A DNA stretch of 46,263 nucleotides from Salinivirgaceae bacterium (GTDB lineage: Bacteria > Bacteroidota > Bacteroidia > Bacteroidales > SZUA-534), in assembly GCA_017557605.1 (NCBI GenBank), contig JAFYYJ010000015.1, positions 1 through 46,263 on the forward strand, in the 5' to 3' direction. The translations under genes were made by a program, and so were the position numbers. Under the pieces are notes generated by a model that was not told where the DNA came from, made no database searches, and saw only the letters and a list, made by a program, of their open reading frames with translations. Positions 6,726-15,406 of this stretch are shown piece by piece. Every line of letters starts with the position of its first letter. Position 1 is the stretch's first letter.

Positions 6726-9104
6726 TTATTTTTTCACCAGTCTCACTTCGTAAATACCGCCAATTTCGGTGCCCGGATTGGTTTGGAACTTCACTCTGAC
6801 ACTCTTTTTGCCCTTCAGCATTGATGCCGGAATGGGGTACTCTTCGGTCTTGAATTGCGATGTGTTCCAACGTTTTATGTTGTTCACGGTTGTCAGTTTC
6901 TCGTCGTCGATTAGGATGTCGAAAACTTTGTTGCCCCAGTCGTTCACGCCCCAGTATTTGACGTAGAGAGCAAGGTCAGTGCGCGATTGGGTGGCCATAT
7001 CGTAGCTGAAGAAGCCGCCGTTGCTTGCCGTGCGGAAGAAGACGTTTTGAGTGTTGCCCGTGTGCGATTTTTCGGCCTGCATAGCGTGGTCGGTTTCGGG
7101 CTGTTGCTCGCCAGGCGATACAAAGTCGGTTGAGCGCTGTTTCAGCTTGATTTTCTCGCGCTCAATGCCTGCCAGCGAGTCGATGTACGACTTGTAGCCA
7201 TTGCTTGTAAGTGCCAGCCAGTAAATCATATAGCGCGAATCGTGGATGCCGAAGAACGGCTCAAGTTCGCCGTCAATCGGGTTTTCCATTCGGGCGTTCA
7301 ACTTGAAGTGAAGTGGCTTGCCTTCAATGGGTTGCAGCTTGTTGCCGATGTTCTCAAGGTCGTCTTCGATGATAATCGGCGCCTTGTCAATTGGTAGCAG
7401 TTCGCCGCTTGCGTATTGTCCCCAACGGCCGTCGTCGGCAATCAGACCGGCCATATCTTCAGTGCCGGTTTTCATACCGAGCAGAATCGGGCCGTGCATA
7501 ATAGCAACATACTGCGGCACGTTCGGCATACGCTCGATGCTTGTGTGCATTGGGAATGTAACTTCCAGAACGTCACCTTTTTTCAGGTTGCTGATGCTGA
7601 TGTATGACGACGGTTCGGCGTTAATTTCAACCGGCTGTCCGTTCAGGCTTGCCTTGAACTCGCCTTTGGCAACCCATTCAGGATAGCGCAGCATAAGGTC
7701 GAAAGTTGATTTGCAGTCGGTTACTGTGATTTTCGATTGCTCGCCGAATGGGAAATCAGTCTCTTGACGAACTTTGATTCCGCGTTCTTTCCAATCGAGT
7801 TCCGATGCCACAAACAGATTGACATACAGTTTGTTGTCGTTGCGGGTATAGATGAATTGGTTGTATTTTCCGTGATTTTCCATACCTGTTCCAACGCAGC
7901 ACCACATTGCCATATTTGGTGCCGAATAGACGCGGTAGTGGCGCGGACGAGCCGATGTAAAGTACACATAACCACCGTGTTCGGGATTCTGAGTTGACAG
8001 AATGTGGTTGAACATTGTGCGCTCGTAGTAGTCGGCGTAGCGTGCCTGCGGTTCGGTTGTGAAAAGGTCTTCGGTGAGTTTCAGCATATTGTACGAGTTG
8101 CACGACTCGGGGCCGTCAATGTCGTTGGTGTAGTCGGTGCAGGCTTCTTTCGACGGGAAGTGTTCACGCCGTCCGTGACCGCCAAAAGCTAGCGAGCGGT
8201 TGTAAACCACTGTCTCCCAGAAGAATCGTGCGGCCTTGTTGTAGTCGGCGTCGCCCGATAGTTGCGCAATGCGCTCAAAACCAATAATTTTCGGTATCTG
8301 AGTGTTGGCGTGCAGGTTGTCGAGTTTGTCTTCGCCAACAGCCAGCGGATTCAGTATCATTTTGTGTGAGAATCGCTTTGCGCAATCAAGGTATTTGACG
8401 TTGTTAGTCATTTCGTAAGCGTCGGCCAAAACTTCGTTCATACCGCCATATTCGTTGCCGAGCATCTGTTCCATTTGTTCATCGGTAAGGTCGGTGCAAA
8501 GGTTGACGCACCAGTCGCAGTATTTCAGGAACATATCGCGCGCATCGGTGTTGCCGCAGTAATTCCACGCATCGCGTAAGCCGGCAAACATCTTGTGAAT
8601 GTTGTAGAACGGTGCCCACGCGCCCCAGTACGGACCAAAATCGCCCTTCTTGAACGCCGACCAGACTTTCGCGCTTTCGGGCATTCCGCCAAGGTAACCA
8701 GCGCCCCATTCGGGGTTGTTGCGTATGCCAGCTTCTTGACACTCTTTCAGTTCGGCAATCATATAGTCCATACGTTTCTTGCATTCAGCGTTGCCCGTGG
8801 CAGCGTAGTTGATAGCCATTGCCGAAAGGTAGTGGCCGCCTACGTGTCCGTCGAGGCCAATCCAGCAGGGGAACGATTCAGCCTTCGGCTCAAGCCCGGC
8901 TTCCTTGCGGAACGGCGCCAGCAGTCGGTCAACATCGTACTCGAGTAGCACCTTAATGTTAAGGTCGCGTGCGGTTTTCAGCGGTCCGTCGAGCAGTTGC
9001 ACATCGCTGAGCGCAAATTCGTTTCGCGGTAGAGTTTTTGTCTGATTGCTGCTGCAACTTGCAAGCAGTCCGCAAGCCAGCAACAGAGTGGAGAATCGTG
9101 TCAT
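6726..9104 (-). CDS. Glycoside hydrolase family 127 beta-L-arabinofuranosidase lipoprotein
   Basis: A 792-residue protein (DUF1680 family) with lipobox LASC (C17). The (alpha/alpha)6 barrel covers about 30-420. GGHGRREHF (E314 likely acid/base), E333-S-C335 in GPESCNSYNMLKL and C402-C403 in MAMWCCVGTGMENHGKYNQF match the Zn-binding Glu/Cys cluster of the family, in which a cysteine serves as nucleophile. Beta domains follow, with a C-terminal module (about 660-792) ending in EIGGIYEVRLVKK, as in Bacteroidota members with DUF4986/DUF6805-type tails. It should release beta-L-arabinofuranose from plant glycans or glycoproteins at the cell envelope. It is the first gene of the operon; the 100 bases before it show only a one-mismatch -7 box (ATTATTTG on the minus strand), so its promoter is uncertain. 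Confidence 0.92.
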   Translation of the reverse strand: MTRFSTLLLACGLLASCSSNQTKTLPRNEFALSDVQLLDGPLKTARDLNIKVLLEYDVDRLLAPFRKEAGLEPKAESFPCWIGLDGHVGGHYLSAMAINYAATGNAECKKRMDYMIAELKECQEAGIRNNPEWGAGYLGGMPESAKVWSAFKKGDFGPYWGAWAPFYNIHKMFAGLRDAWNYCGNTDARDMFLKYCDWCVNLCTDLTDEQMEQMLGNEYGGMNEVLADAYEMTNNVKYLDCAKRFSHKMILNPLAVGEDKLDNLHANTQIPKIIGFERIAQLSGDADYNKAARFFWETVVYNRSLAFGGHGRREHFPSKEACTDYTNDIDGPESCNSYNMLKLTEDLFTTEPQARYADYYERTMFNHILSTQNPEHGGYVYFTSARPRHYRVYSAPNMAMWCCVGTGMENHGKYNQFIYTRNDNKLYVNLFVASELDWKERGIKVRQETDFPFGEQSKITVTDCKSTFDLMLRYPEWVAKGEFKASLNGQPVEINAEPSSYISISNLKKGDVLEVTFPMHTSIERMPNVPQYVAIMHGPILLGMKTGTEDMAGLIADDGRWGQYASGELLPIDKAPIIIEDDLENIGNKLQPIEGKPLHFKLNARMENPIDGELEPFFGIHDSRYMIYWLALTSNGYKSYIDSLAGIEREKIKLKQRSTDFVSPGEQQPETDHAMQAEKSHTGNTQNVFFRTASNGGFFSYDMATQSRTDLALYVKYWGVNDWGNKVFDILIDDEKLTTVNNIKRWNTSQFKTEEYPIPASMLKGKKSVRVKFQTNPGTEIGGIYEVRLVKK

Positions 9105-9204
9105 AGTCGTTGTTTTATTGTTTTGTGTCGCAATATCGCGAAAACCAACAAATAATTATCAAATCTGATAAAACAAAAAAATCAGTTTTGGATACAAATG
9201 TGTG

Positions 9205-10122
9205 TTATTTCACCACAAATTCCTCGCCGTCTTTAGCAAGATACGTTTCGGGGAACACCGTGCGCGCCTCGTCGAGCAGCGGTTGCAGGTCCTTGTATCG
9301 GTTCGAGTAATGGCCGATAATCAGTTTCCCTACTTTGGCGGCTTGAGCAATCTCAGCGGCTTGTTTTGCTGTGGAGTGGCAGTTGTCTTTCGCGCGTTTC
9401 TTGTTGTCTTCGCCGTATGTCGCCTCATGGTACAGCAGGTCGACGCCCTCAATCCATGGCACAGCTTTGGGCAGCTTCATAGTGTCCGACATGAATGCGT
9501 AGGAGCACAGCCGGTCGGGTGGGGTGGTAAGTTGCTCATTCTTATATATTGTGCCGTCGGAAGCCACATAGTCTTCGCCTTGCTTTATGCCGAAGCGTTT
9601 GCTGATAGGTATTTCCAACTCGTTGGCTAACACGCCGTTTAGATGTCTGAGTTTCGGTTTCTCGCGGAACAGAAATCCGCATGTTGGCACGCGGTGGCGG
9701 AGAGGGAAGGAGTGGACCGTAACTTTGTCGTCTTCATAGAGCAAAGTCAGTCCGTTTTTGTAAGTCAGGTGATGAAAGATGATGTTAAATCCAAGCGGGC
9801 TGTCGCCAATATTGACAGTGGCGTTCAGCAGCTCGGCCAGCCTCTCGTTGCAGTAGATGTGCAGGTCCGATGTGCGGCTTTGCATGCTCATGCTCGATAT
9901 CACTCCCGGCAGTCCGTAGAAATGGTCGCCGTGTGCGTGGCTGATGAATATGTGGTTTATCTGCAGCATGTTCACCCGATAGCGGCGCATGTTTATCTGT
10001 GCGCCCTCGCCGCAGTCGATTAAAAAGAACCGCTCAAGCACATTGAGCACTTGAGCGGTTGAATATCTGTCAGGGGTAGGTCGTGCTGAACTACATCCCA
10101 AGATTTTCAGTGTTAAAGACAT
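9205..10122 (-). CDS. rnz: Ribonuclease Z
   Basis: A 305-residue metallo-beta-lactamase-fold nuclease, the usual length of bacterial RNase Z. The Zn motif H62-A-H64-G-D66-H67 is in FISHAHGDHFYGLPG, and LYHEATY, NCHSTAKQAAEIA and IIGHYSNRY supply the later ligands and the family-specific HST and H-S motifs. The enzyme trims the 3' trailer of tRNA precursors in the cytoplasm. Its start codon abuts the stop codon of the STAS gene upstream (no gap), implying translational coupling. It ends 100 bases before the GH127 gene, which belongs to a separate functional unit. Confidence 0.95.
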   Translation of the reverse strand: MSLTLKILGCSSARPTPDRYSTAQVLNVLERFFLIDCGEGAQINMRRYRVNMLQINHIFISHAHGDHFYGLPGVISSMSMQSRTSDLHIYCNERLAELLNATVNIGDSPLGFNIIFHHLTYKNGLTLLYEDDKVTVHSFPLRHRVPTCGFLFREKPKLRHLNGVLANELEIPISKRFGIKQGEDYVASDGTIYKNEQLTTPPDRLCSYAFMSDTMKLPKAVPWIEGVDLLYHEATYGEDNKKRAKDNCHSTAKQAAEIAQAAKVGKLIIGHYSNRYKDLQPLLDEARTVFPETYLAKDGEEFVVK

Positions 10123-10467
10123 TTAAGCCTTATTGACGATTTTTATAGCTTCCTCAACTGTTTTTGCAATGTTCAACACAGTATCAAGTTGCGAAATGGT
10201 AATCAACCGTTCAACAGCTGTCTGCAGTCCTGCAAGCACAAATATGCCGTTTGCGTTTTTGCATAAGCGGTTGGCAACTAAAATTGCACTTAAACCTGAC
10301 GAATCGCAATATCTGCAATTGCTCAAATCCAACACGATGTTCTTTTCGCCATTGCCTGCAATCAAAACCAACTCTGATTTCAGCGACGGTGCGATGTGGG
10401 TGTCAAGTTTGTCGATAACAACTTCTATCTGAGTGTAATTATCGAATTTTTCAATTTTAAATTCCAT
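10123..10467 (-). CDS. STAS-domain protein (anti-sigma factor antagonist type)
   Basis: A 114-residue single STAS domain. The diagnostic segment IVLDLSNCRYCDSSGLSAI has the D-S-S-G-L loop (S56 or S57), the usual phosphorylation site in SpoIIAA/RsbV-like proteins. In partner-switching systems such proteins bind an anti-sigma kinase when dephosphorylated. No RsbW-type kinase or PP2C phosphatase is in the window, so the partner is unknown; single STAS proteins in Bacteroidota may have other roles. It has its own consensus promoter and directly precedes rnz. Confidence 0.85.
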   Translation of the reverse strand: MEFKIEKFDNYTQIEVVIDKLDTHIAPSLKSELVLIAGNGEKNIVLDLSNCRYCDSSGLSAILVANRLCKNANGIFVLAGLQTAVERLITISQLDTVLNIAKTVEEAIKIVNKA

Positions 10468-10494
10468 AATTCAGAATGATTGATTTTTGTTGAC

Positions 10495-10502
10495 CAAATA
10501 TA
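10495..10502 (-). promoter_or_regulatory. -7 box of the STAS-rnz operon
   Basis: Minus-strand TATATTTG, an exact TAnnTTTG match, 27 bases before the STAS start codon. A TTTTG lies 22 bases further upstream as the -33 candidate, slightly longer spacing than usual. It indicates that STAS-rnz is transcribed separately from rpsA. Confidence 0.55.
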
Positions 10503-10537
10503 ACAAAAACAATTATTGAGTTGACAAAATCTCAAAT

Positions 10538-12448
10538 TTATTTTTCTTCGCCAGCTTCCTCGTCTTTCTTAGGCTCCTCTTTTTTTGCCTTTTTTGTAGC
10601 TTTCGGTTTCTCAGCCTGAGCCATTTCCTCTTTCAGTGCGGCAAGCTCTGCAATGTCGCCCAGAGTGGTTTTCTCCAAGGTGTCAGCTATCTTCTTGGTA
10701 GCTTTCTTGGTGGCTTTTGCTGCTGTGTCCTTCTTTGCTTTCTCCTCGCCGCGTTTTGCGTCTTCGAAGATGCGTGAGTGGCTTACGATAATCTTCTTGG
10801 CCTCTTTGTTGAACTCGATAACCTTGAATTCGAGTTTCTCGTCAAGTTTGGCTGAAGTTCCGTCTTCTTTTACAAGATGTTTCGGAGTTGCGAAGCCCTC
10901 GACACCGTAAGGCAGCGATACAACTGCGCCCTTCTCGGTAAGCTCGATGATTGTTCCTTCGTAAACTGAATCTACTGAGAATACTGTCTCAAATACGTCC
11001 CAAGGATTCTCCTCAAGCTGTTTGTGGCCTAAGCGCAGACGACGGTTCTCCTTGTCGATTTCAAGAACAACAACCTCGATGTCAGCACCAATGGTGGTGA
11101 ACTCTGCAGGGTGTTTGATTTTCTTGGTCCACGACAGGTCAGAGATGTGAATCAGACCGTCAACGCCTTCCTCAATCTCGACAAATACGCCGAAGGTTGT
11201 GAAGTTGCGGACTTTGGCTGTGTGTTTTGTACCAACAGCATATTTGTCAGCGATGTTCTCCCATGGGTCTGGTTTCAGTTGTTTCATGCCAAGCGACATC
11301 TTGCGCTCCTCACGGTCGAGTGTCAGGATGACAGCCTCAATCTCGTCACCAACTTTCAGGAACTCGTTGGCGCTGCGCAGATGCTGCGACCACGACATTT
11401 CTGAAACGTGGATAAGACCTTCAACGCCCGGAGCAATCTCAACAAATGCACCGTAGTCAGCCATAACCACTACTTTGCCTTTCACTTTGTCGCCAACCTT
11501 AAGGTTTGCGTCAAGAGCGTCCCATGGATGCGGAGTAAGCTGTTTCAAGCCGAGAGCAATGCGTTTCTTGTCATCGTCGAAGTCAAGGATAACAACATTG
11601 AGCTTCTGGTCGAGCTGAACAACCTCTTCCGGATGCTGGATGCGGCCCCAAGAGATGTCAGTGATGTGGATAAGACCGTCAACACCGCCAAGGTCGATGA
11701 ATACACCGTAAGAAGTGATGTTCTTAACAGTTCCTTCAAGAACCTGACCTTTCTCGAGTTTCGAGATGATGTCTTTCTTCTGTTGCTCAAGCTCAGCCTC
11801 GATAAGAGCCTTGTGCGATACGACAACGTTCTTGAATTCGTGGTTGATTTTAACAACTTTGAATTCCATTGTCTTGCCAACGAATACATCGTAGTCGCGG
11901 ATTGGCTTAACATCGATTTGCGAGCCCGGCAAGAATGCCTCGATGCCGAATACATCGACAATCATGCCGCCTTTTGTACGGCATTTGATATAGCCTTTGA
12001 TAATTTCGTCTTGTTCAAGTGCTTGATTAACACGGTCCCACGAGCGCAGTGCGCGTGCTTTTTTGTGCGACAGTGAAAGCTGACCGTTGCGGTCTTCCTG
12101 ACTTTCAACATAAACCTCGACAGTGTCGCCGACTTTGATGTCAGGATTGTAGCGGAATTCGCTCATATTGATAACGCCTTCCGATTTGTAGCCGATGTTG
12201 ACCAAAGCCTCACGCTTGTTCATTGCTACAATTGTACCGTCAACAACCTCATTCTCAGTGATTGAAGACAGTGTGTTGCTGTACATCTCTTCGTATTTGC
12301 CACGCTCAGCGCTCGATACGACAGAGTCATTTTCGTAAGCATCCCAGTCGAAATCTTCTGGTTTTACGTTTTGTTGCTTTTGAGGCGCATTGAGTTCTAA
12401 TGCGTCTTCTCTCTCAATTTCTTGAGTTTTTTGATTCTCTTTTTCCAT
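10538..12448 (-). CDS. rpsA: 30S ribosomal protein S1
   Basis: A 636-residue protein with six S1 (OB-fold) repeats: about residues 65-132, 146-215, 235-305, 320-393, 405-478 and 490-560. The repeats have typical lines such as GVFIDLGGVDGLIHITDISW, GAFVEIAPGVEGLIHVSEMSW and GVFVEIEEGVDGLIHISDLSW. An acidic N-terminal extension of about 60 residues precedes them, and a Lys/Ala/Glu-rich tail follows (about 565-636). S1 binds mRNA on the small subunit; Bacteroidota lack strong Shine-Dalgarno sites, which agrees with the weak RBS sequences throughout this window. It has a consensus promoter in the gap after proC and a leader of roughly 40 bases. Confidence 0.97.
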   Translation of the reverse strand: MEKENQKTQEIEREDALELNAPQKQQNVKPEDFDWDAYENDSVVSSAERGKYEEMYSNTLSSITENEVVDGTIVAMNKREALVNIGYKSEGVINMSEFRYNPDIKVGDTVEVYVESQEDRNGQLSLSHKKARALRSWDRVNQALEQDEIIKGYIKCRTKGGMIVDVFGIEAFLPGSQIDVKPIRDYDVFVGKTMEFKVVKINHEFKNVVVSHKALIEAELEQQKKDIISKLEKGQVLEGTVKNITSYGVFIDLGGVDGLIHITDISWGRIQHPEEVVQLDQKLNVVILDFDDDKKRIALGLKQLTPHPWDALDANLKVGDKVKGKVVVMADYGAFVEIAPGVEGLIHVSEMSWSQHLRSANEFLKVGDEIEAVILTLDREERKMSLGMKQLKPDPWENIADKYAVGTKHTAKVRNFTTFGVFVEIEEGVDGLIHISDLSWTKKIKHPAEFTTIGADIEVVVLEIDKENRRLRLGHKQLEENPWDVFETVFSVDSVYEGTIIELTEKGAVVSLPYGVEGFATPKHLVKEDGTSAKLDEKLEFKVIEFNKEAKKIIVSHSRIFEDAKRGEEKAKKDTAAKATKKATKKIADTLEKTTLGDIAELAALKEEMAQAEKPKATKKAKKEEPKKDEEAGEEK

Positions 12449-12497
12449 TTAAATTTAAATAAATTAATGAGTTAGACTTTATTTTTAAAAAAGCACG

Positions 12498-12529
12498 CAA
12501 AGTTAGAGTTATTGTGCGAGAAAAACAAA
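12498..12529 (-). promoter_or_regulatory. Consensus promoter of rpsA
   Basis: On the minus strand TTTG (12526-12529), 20 bases, then TAACTTTG (12498-12505). Both elements and the spacing match the Bacteroidota primary sigma consensus exactly. The start of transcription should be near 12491, about 43 bases before the rpsA start codon. Confidence 0.75.
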
Positions 12530-12582
12530 CTGATATTCGTCAAGTTTTTCTACACAATATCAATTATTTCGCAAAAGCGGGA

Positions 12583-13362
12583 TTATTTCAGTCCGGCCTT
12601 CAGCGAGCGGATAACCGCGCTGTTGAATCCGGCGTGGTCCAATTCGTTCAAACCTTTGATTGTCACGCCGCCAGGAGTTGTAACCTTGTCGATAGCCTCC
12701 TCGGGGTGCCAGCCGGTCTCTTTCAGCAGCGACACGGCGCCTTGCATTGTCTGCAACGCAATCTGCTTGGCTTGATTTGGATAAAATCCCATCTCGCAGC
12801 CGCCTTCCATCTGGGCGCGGATGTAGCGCATAACGTAAGCTATGCCGCAGCTTGCCATCATCATTCCGGGGCCGACAAGATTCTCGGCAACAACAAGCGT
12901 GTCGCCAACAAGGTCGTAAAGGCCTTTCACTTTGGCAAGAGCCTCGTCGGTAGCCGATTTGCCTTTGGCAATGAAACTCATGCTTGCGCCAAATTCGGCG
13001 GCAATGTTCGGAATCACATAGAACAGATTGCCGTCAGCGCCAAGCGCTTCGGCAAGTTTGTCGGTGGTGAAATTGGCGGCATCCGAAACCACAATCTGCT
13101 TCTTCAGGTCCAGCACGGCCTTAATCTCGCCAATCACAGTCGGCATCAGCCACGGCTTAACCACAACCACCACAATGTCAGCGCCTTTGGCGGCCGCAAC
13201 GTTGTCGGTTGTTGTTGTAATCTGCGGATATTTCGCCTTGAAATTCGCAAGCAGTTGCTCGTTTTTGTCAGAGATTGTTATGCTGTCAATCTTGCCACTC
13301 TTTGCCCAGCCATGAATGAGCGCTCCGCCCATGTTTCCGGCACCAATAACTGAAAGTTTCAT
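12583..13362 (-). CDS. proC: Pyrroline-5-carboxylate reductase
   Basis: A 259-residue protein. The start at 13362 is chosen because MKLSVIGAGNMGGALIHGW begins the Rossmann fold there; an in-frame upstream ATG at 13410 would add an unrelated 16-residue stretch. Visible motifs are the GxGxMG dinucleotide loop (residues 7-12), VVVVKPWLMPTVI, and the C-terminal signature VTTPGGVTIKGLNELDHAGF that forms the substrate and dimer region. The enzyme makes L-proline from 1-pyrroline-5-carboxylate using NAD(P)H in the cytoplasm. Length is typical of the family. It is upstream of rpsA on the same strand, 134 bases away, and rpsA has its own promoter. Confidence 0.93.
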   Translation of the reverse strand: MKLSVIGAGNMGGALIHGWAKSGKIDSITISDKNEQLLANFKAKYPQITTTTDNVAAAKGADIVVVVVKPWLMPTVIGEIKAVLDLKKQIVVSDAANFTTDKLAEALGADGNLFYVIPNIAAEFGASMSFIAKGKSATDEALAKVKGLYDLVGDTLVVAENLVGPGMMMASCGIAYVMRYIRAQMEGGCEMGFYPNQAKQIALQTMQGAVSLLKETGWHPEEAIDKVTTPGGVTIKGLNELDHAGFNSAVIRSLKAGLK

Positions 13363-13455
13363 TTGTCTTGTTTGTTGTTCAGAATGCGCAAATGTAAGAA
13401 TAAAACACAAACTGAAAACTGATTCGTTTGTGGCGCCAATGCCATACTACATTTA

Positions 13456-14181
13456 TTATTGTATCTTCCGCGAAAAATGCGTCGTCGGGTCATTTGTCAA
13501 TTCAAGGCCTACGTTCGGCACTTTGAATCCTGATTTTTCAAAGAAACTCTGCAGGTCGTTCAAATACTTCACTGCCGAATCTGCCGTTACGGGATATTTG
13601 CCTGATTTATAATCTTTCGGGCAAGTGAAACCGTCAATGCCGACAGCCGCAAACCACGCGTCCAAATCGCCGTCGTCCTCCATCGCAATAAGCACGCTTT
13701 TAAACTGCAGATACCCGTAAACTGACACTTCCATCAGCTTCGATGAGCCCCATATTTCCGTGTACCATTCCTCAAACGTTTTGCCTTCGGGAACCGGGTT
13801 GGTGAAGGTTGAAAGTCTCTCTTCGAGCAGCACTTTGAGTCGGGCCAGTTCTTCGTCAAATCCGACAGATTTCCAATATTTTACCGCGAATTTGTTTGCA
13901 ATGATTTCTTCCTGCACACGGCCGACACTTTTGCCGTAAAAGTCGAGAATGCAGTGCGAGTACTCGTGCGCCACATTGTACCAGTGGAAATAGAAATCGA
14001 ACTTGTTCTGCACATCATCAGCCCCGAAAAACAGCTTGAACGCTTCCTGTTGTTCGGCATTACCTTTCTCATACTGTCCGGTGAAAATCTTGTAATCCAG
14101 GTTGTTGTCTTGTTTCGCCCCCTGCGCAAAAAGCAAAGCGGGAGCCAATAAAATCGCAAATGCTAAAAATGTCCTTTTCAT
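13456..14181 (-). CDS. Secreted HExxH metallopeptidase-like protein
   Basis: A 241-residue protein when started at MKRTFLAFAILLAPALLFAQ (14181), which is a clear signal peptide; the longer frame to 14247 would hide it. H72-E73-Y-S-H76 in WYNVAHEYSHCILDFYG is a zincin motif, and EEIIANKFAVKYWKSVG about 15 residues later offers E91 or E92 as the third ligand, in an E-x(3)-A-N-x-F-A context like ImmA/IrrE and other gluzincins. I do not recognise the exact family. It would act in the periplasm or outside. It is not in an obvious operon: proC lies 93 bases downstream and the upstream flank is a repeat region. Proteolytic activity is inferred from the motif alone. Confidence 0.7.
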   Translation of the reverse strand: MKRTFLAFAILLAPALLFAQGAKQDNNLDYKIFTGQYEKGNAEQQEAFKLFFGADDVQNKFDFYFHWYNVAHEYSHCILDFYGKSVGRVQEEIIANKFAVKYWKSVGFDEELARLKVLLEERLSTFTNPVPEGKTFEEWYTEIWGSSKLMEVSVYGYLQFKSVLIAMEDDGDLDAWFAAVGIDGFTCPKDYKSGKYPVTADSAVKYLNDLQSFFEKSGFKVPNVGLELTNDPTTHFSRKIQ

Positions 14182-14231
14182 AAAATTGTTTTTAAATCCA
14201 GCCGAAAGACGACCCCTTTTCCCAAATGTTA

Positions 14232-14356
14232 CCAACCCAACACCCAATACCTAAACCCTAAACCCTAAACACTCCCCTCTAACCCCTAATGCCTAGTGCC
14301 CAACACCCAACACCTAACACCCAACACCTAGTGCCTAATGCCTAATGCCTAACTCC
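14232..14356. repeat. Degenerate low-complexity repeat with telomere-like (CCCTAAA) units
   Basis: About 125 bases built from variants of CCTAAxxC, CCCAACAC and CCTAATG heptamers; 14250-14270 is a perfect run of CCCTAAA units. The opposite strand is rich in GGG and TTAGG, with runs such as GGGTGTTGGGTGTT, so it could form G-quadruplexes. It fills most of the 270-base gap between the divergent metallopeptidase and rfbD genes. Similar sequences occur in the next gaps (15407-15497, 17274-17315, 18776-18793). Confidence 0.8.
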
Positions 14357-14451
14357 TATCAACACCGTTGTTTATAAATTTTCGCCCCGCCGCAGTAAAA
14401 CCTTTTTTCCAAATTGACTATTTTAGCCACTTGTTAAAAATGAATGCTAAA

Positions 14452-15336
14452 ATGAAATATAGAATACTGGTAACAGGAGCCAACGGCCAATTGGGCAACG
14501 AAATCCGCGATTTGTCGGCCAAATACAACGATTATGAGTATGTGTTTACCGATGTGGCGGAGTTGGACATTACAAGCGTCGATGCGCTCAACGATTTCTT
14601 TCAGAAGAACGGCAAGTTCGATTTCCTTATAAACTGTGCTGCATACACTGCAGTCGATGCCGCCGAGCAGAATCAGGAGCTTGCCTTCAAACTGAACACC
14701 ACAGCAGTGGATATGCTGGTCGAAATGGCTGGCAAATACGGATTCTTCCTTGTTCAGATATCCACCGATTATGTGTTCGACGGCGAGAAGAACCGACCCT
14801 ACGACGAGGAGGATGTGCCAATCCCGAGTTCGGTTTACGGCAAGACCAAAAGCGATGCCGAGCATCTGATTCTCTATTCCGACATCAACGCCATTGTCAT
14901 CCGAACAGCTTGGCTCTATTCAACTTACGGAAAGAATTTTGTGAAGTCGATGATAAAATACGGCACCGAGCGCGACGAGCTGAACGTGGTGTTCGACCAG
15001 GTGGGAACGCCAACCTACGCTTACGATTTGGCCGATGCCATTCTGCAGATTCTTCCGCAGTTGGAGGCCATGCCGAAACCTTACACCGACCTTTTCCATT
15101 ACACCAACGAGGGTGTGTGCAGCTGGTACGATTTCACGCAGCACATTCTCCGTCACGAGAACATCGATTGTAAGGTGAATCCAATCCGCAGCGAGCAGTA
15201 TCCGACACCGGCAAAGCGTCCGGCATTCTCGGTGCTCGACAAATCGAAAATCAAGAACAAATTCAATATCACCATTCCTTATTGGACTGACAGTCTTGAT
15301 GTTATGTTGAACAAATTAAAAGAAGTGAACAATTAA
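14452..15336 (+). CDS. rfbD: dTDP-4-dehydrorhamnose reductase
   Basis: A 294-residue SDR-family protein. The start MKYRILVTGANGQLGNEIR at 14452 puts the TGxxGxxG cofactor loop at residues 8-14; an ATG at 14440 would add only four residues and is also possible. DFLINCAAYTAVDAAE, ISTDYVFDG (Thr-Asp) and Y-G-K-T-K (catalytic YxxxK) are in place, and PTPAKRPAFSVLDKSKI is the typical C-terminal signature. It reduces dTDP-4-dehydro-L-rhamnose with NAD(P)H, the last step of dTDP-rhamnose synthesis for surface polysaccharide. rfbA, rfbB and rfbC are not in the window, so it is separated from the rest of the pathway. Confidence 0.93.
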   Translation: MKYRILVTGANGQLGNEIRDLSAKYNDYEYVFTDVAELDITSVDALNDFFQKNGKFDFLINCAAYTAVDAAEQNQELAFKLNTTAVDMLVEMAGKYGFFLVQISTDYVFDGEKNRPYDEEDVPIPSSVYGKTKSDAEHLILYSDINAIVIRTAWLYSTYGKNFVKSMIKYGTERDELNVVFDQVGTPTYAYDLADAILQILPQLEAMPKPYTDLFHYTNEGVCSWYDFTQHILRHENIDCKVNPIRSEQYPTPAKRPAFSVLDKSKIKNKFNITIPYWTDSLDVMLNKLKEVNN

Positions 15337-15406
15337 TAATTAACAATGAACAATTAAATGGCGATGATGCATAATTGATTGAGTAACTTTTGATTAAACC
15401 TGTTAA

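Noticed and set aside
5904..6824. Open frame on the plus strand, about 306 residues, opposite the GH31 gene
   Set aside because: The minus strand has a complete GH31 enzyme here; the plus-strand translation is rich in Phe, Arg and His like other antisense frames in this window.
14250..14270. Telomere or eukaryotic contamination, because of perfect CCCTAAA units
   Set aside because: The run is only three units long, merges into degenerate repeats of the same kind as neighbouring gaps, and both flanks are ordinary bacterial genes.
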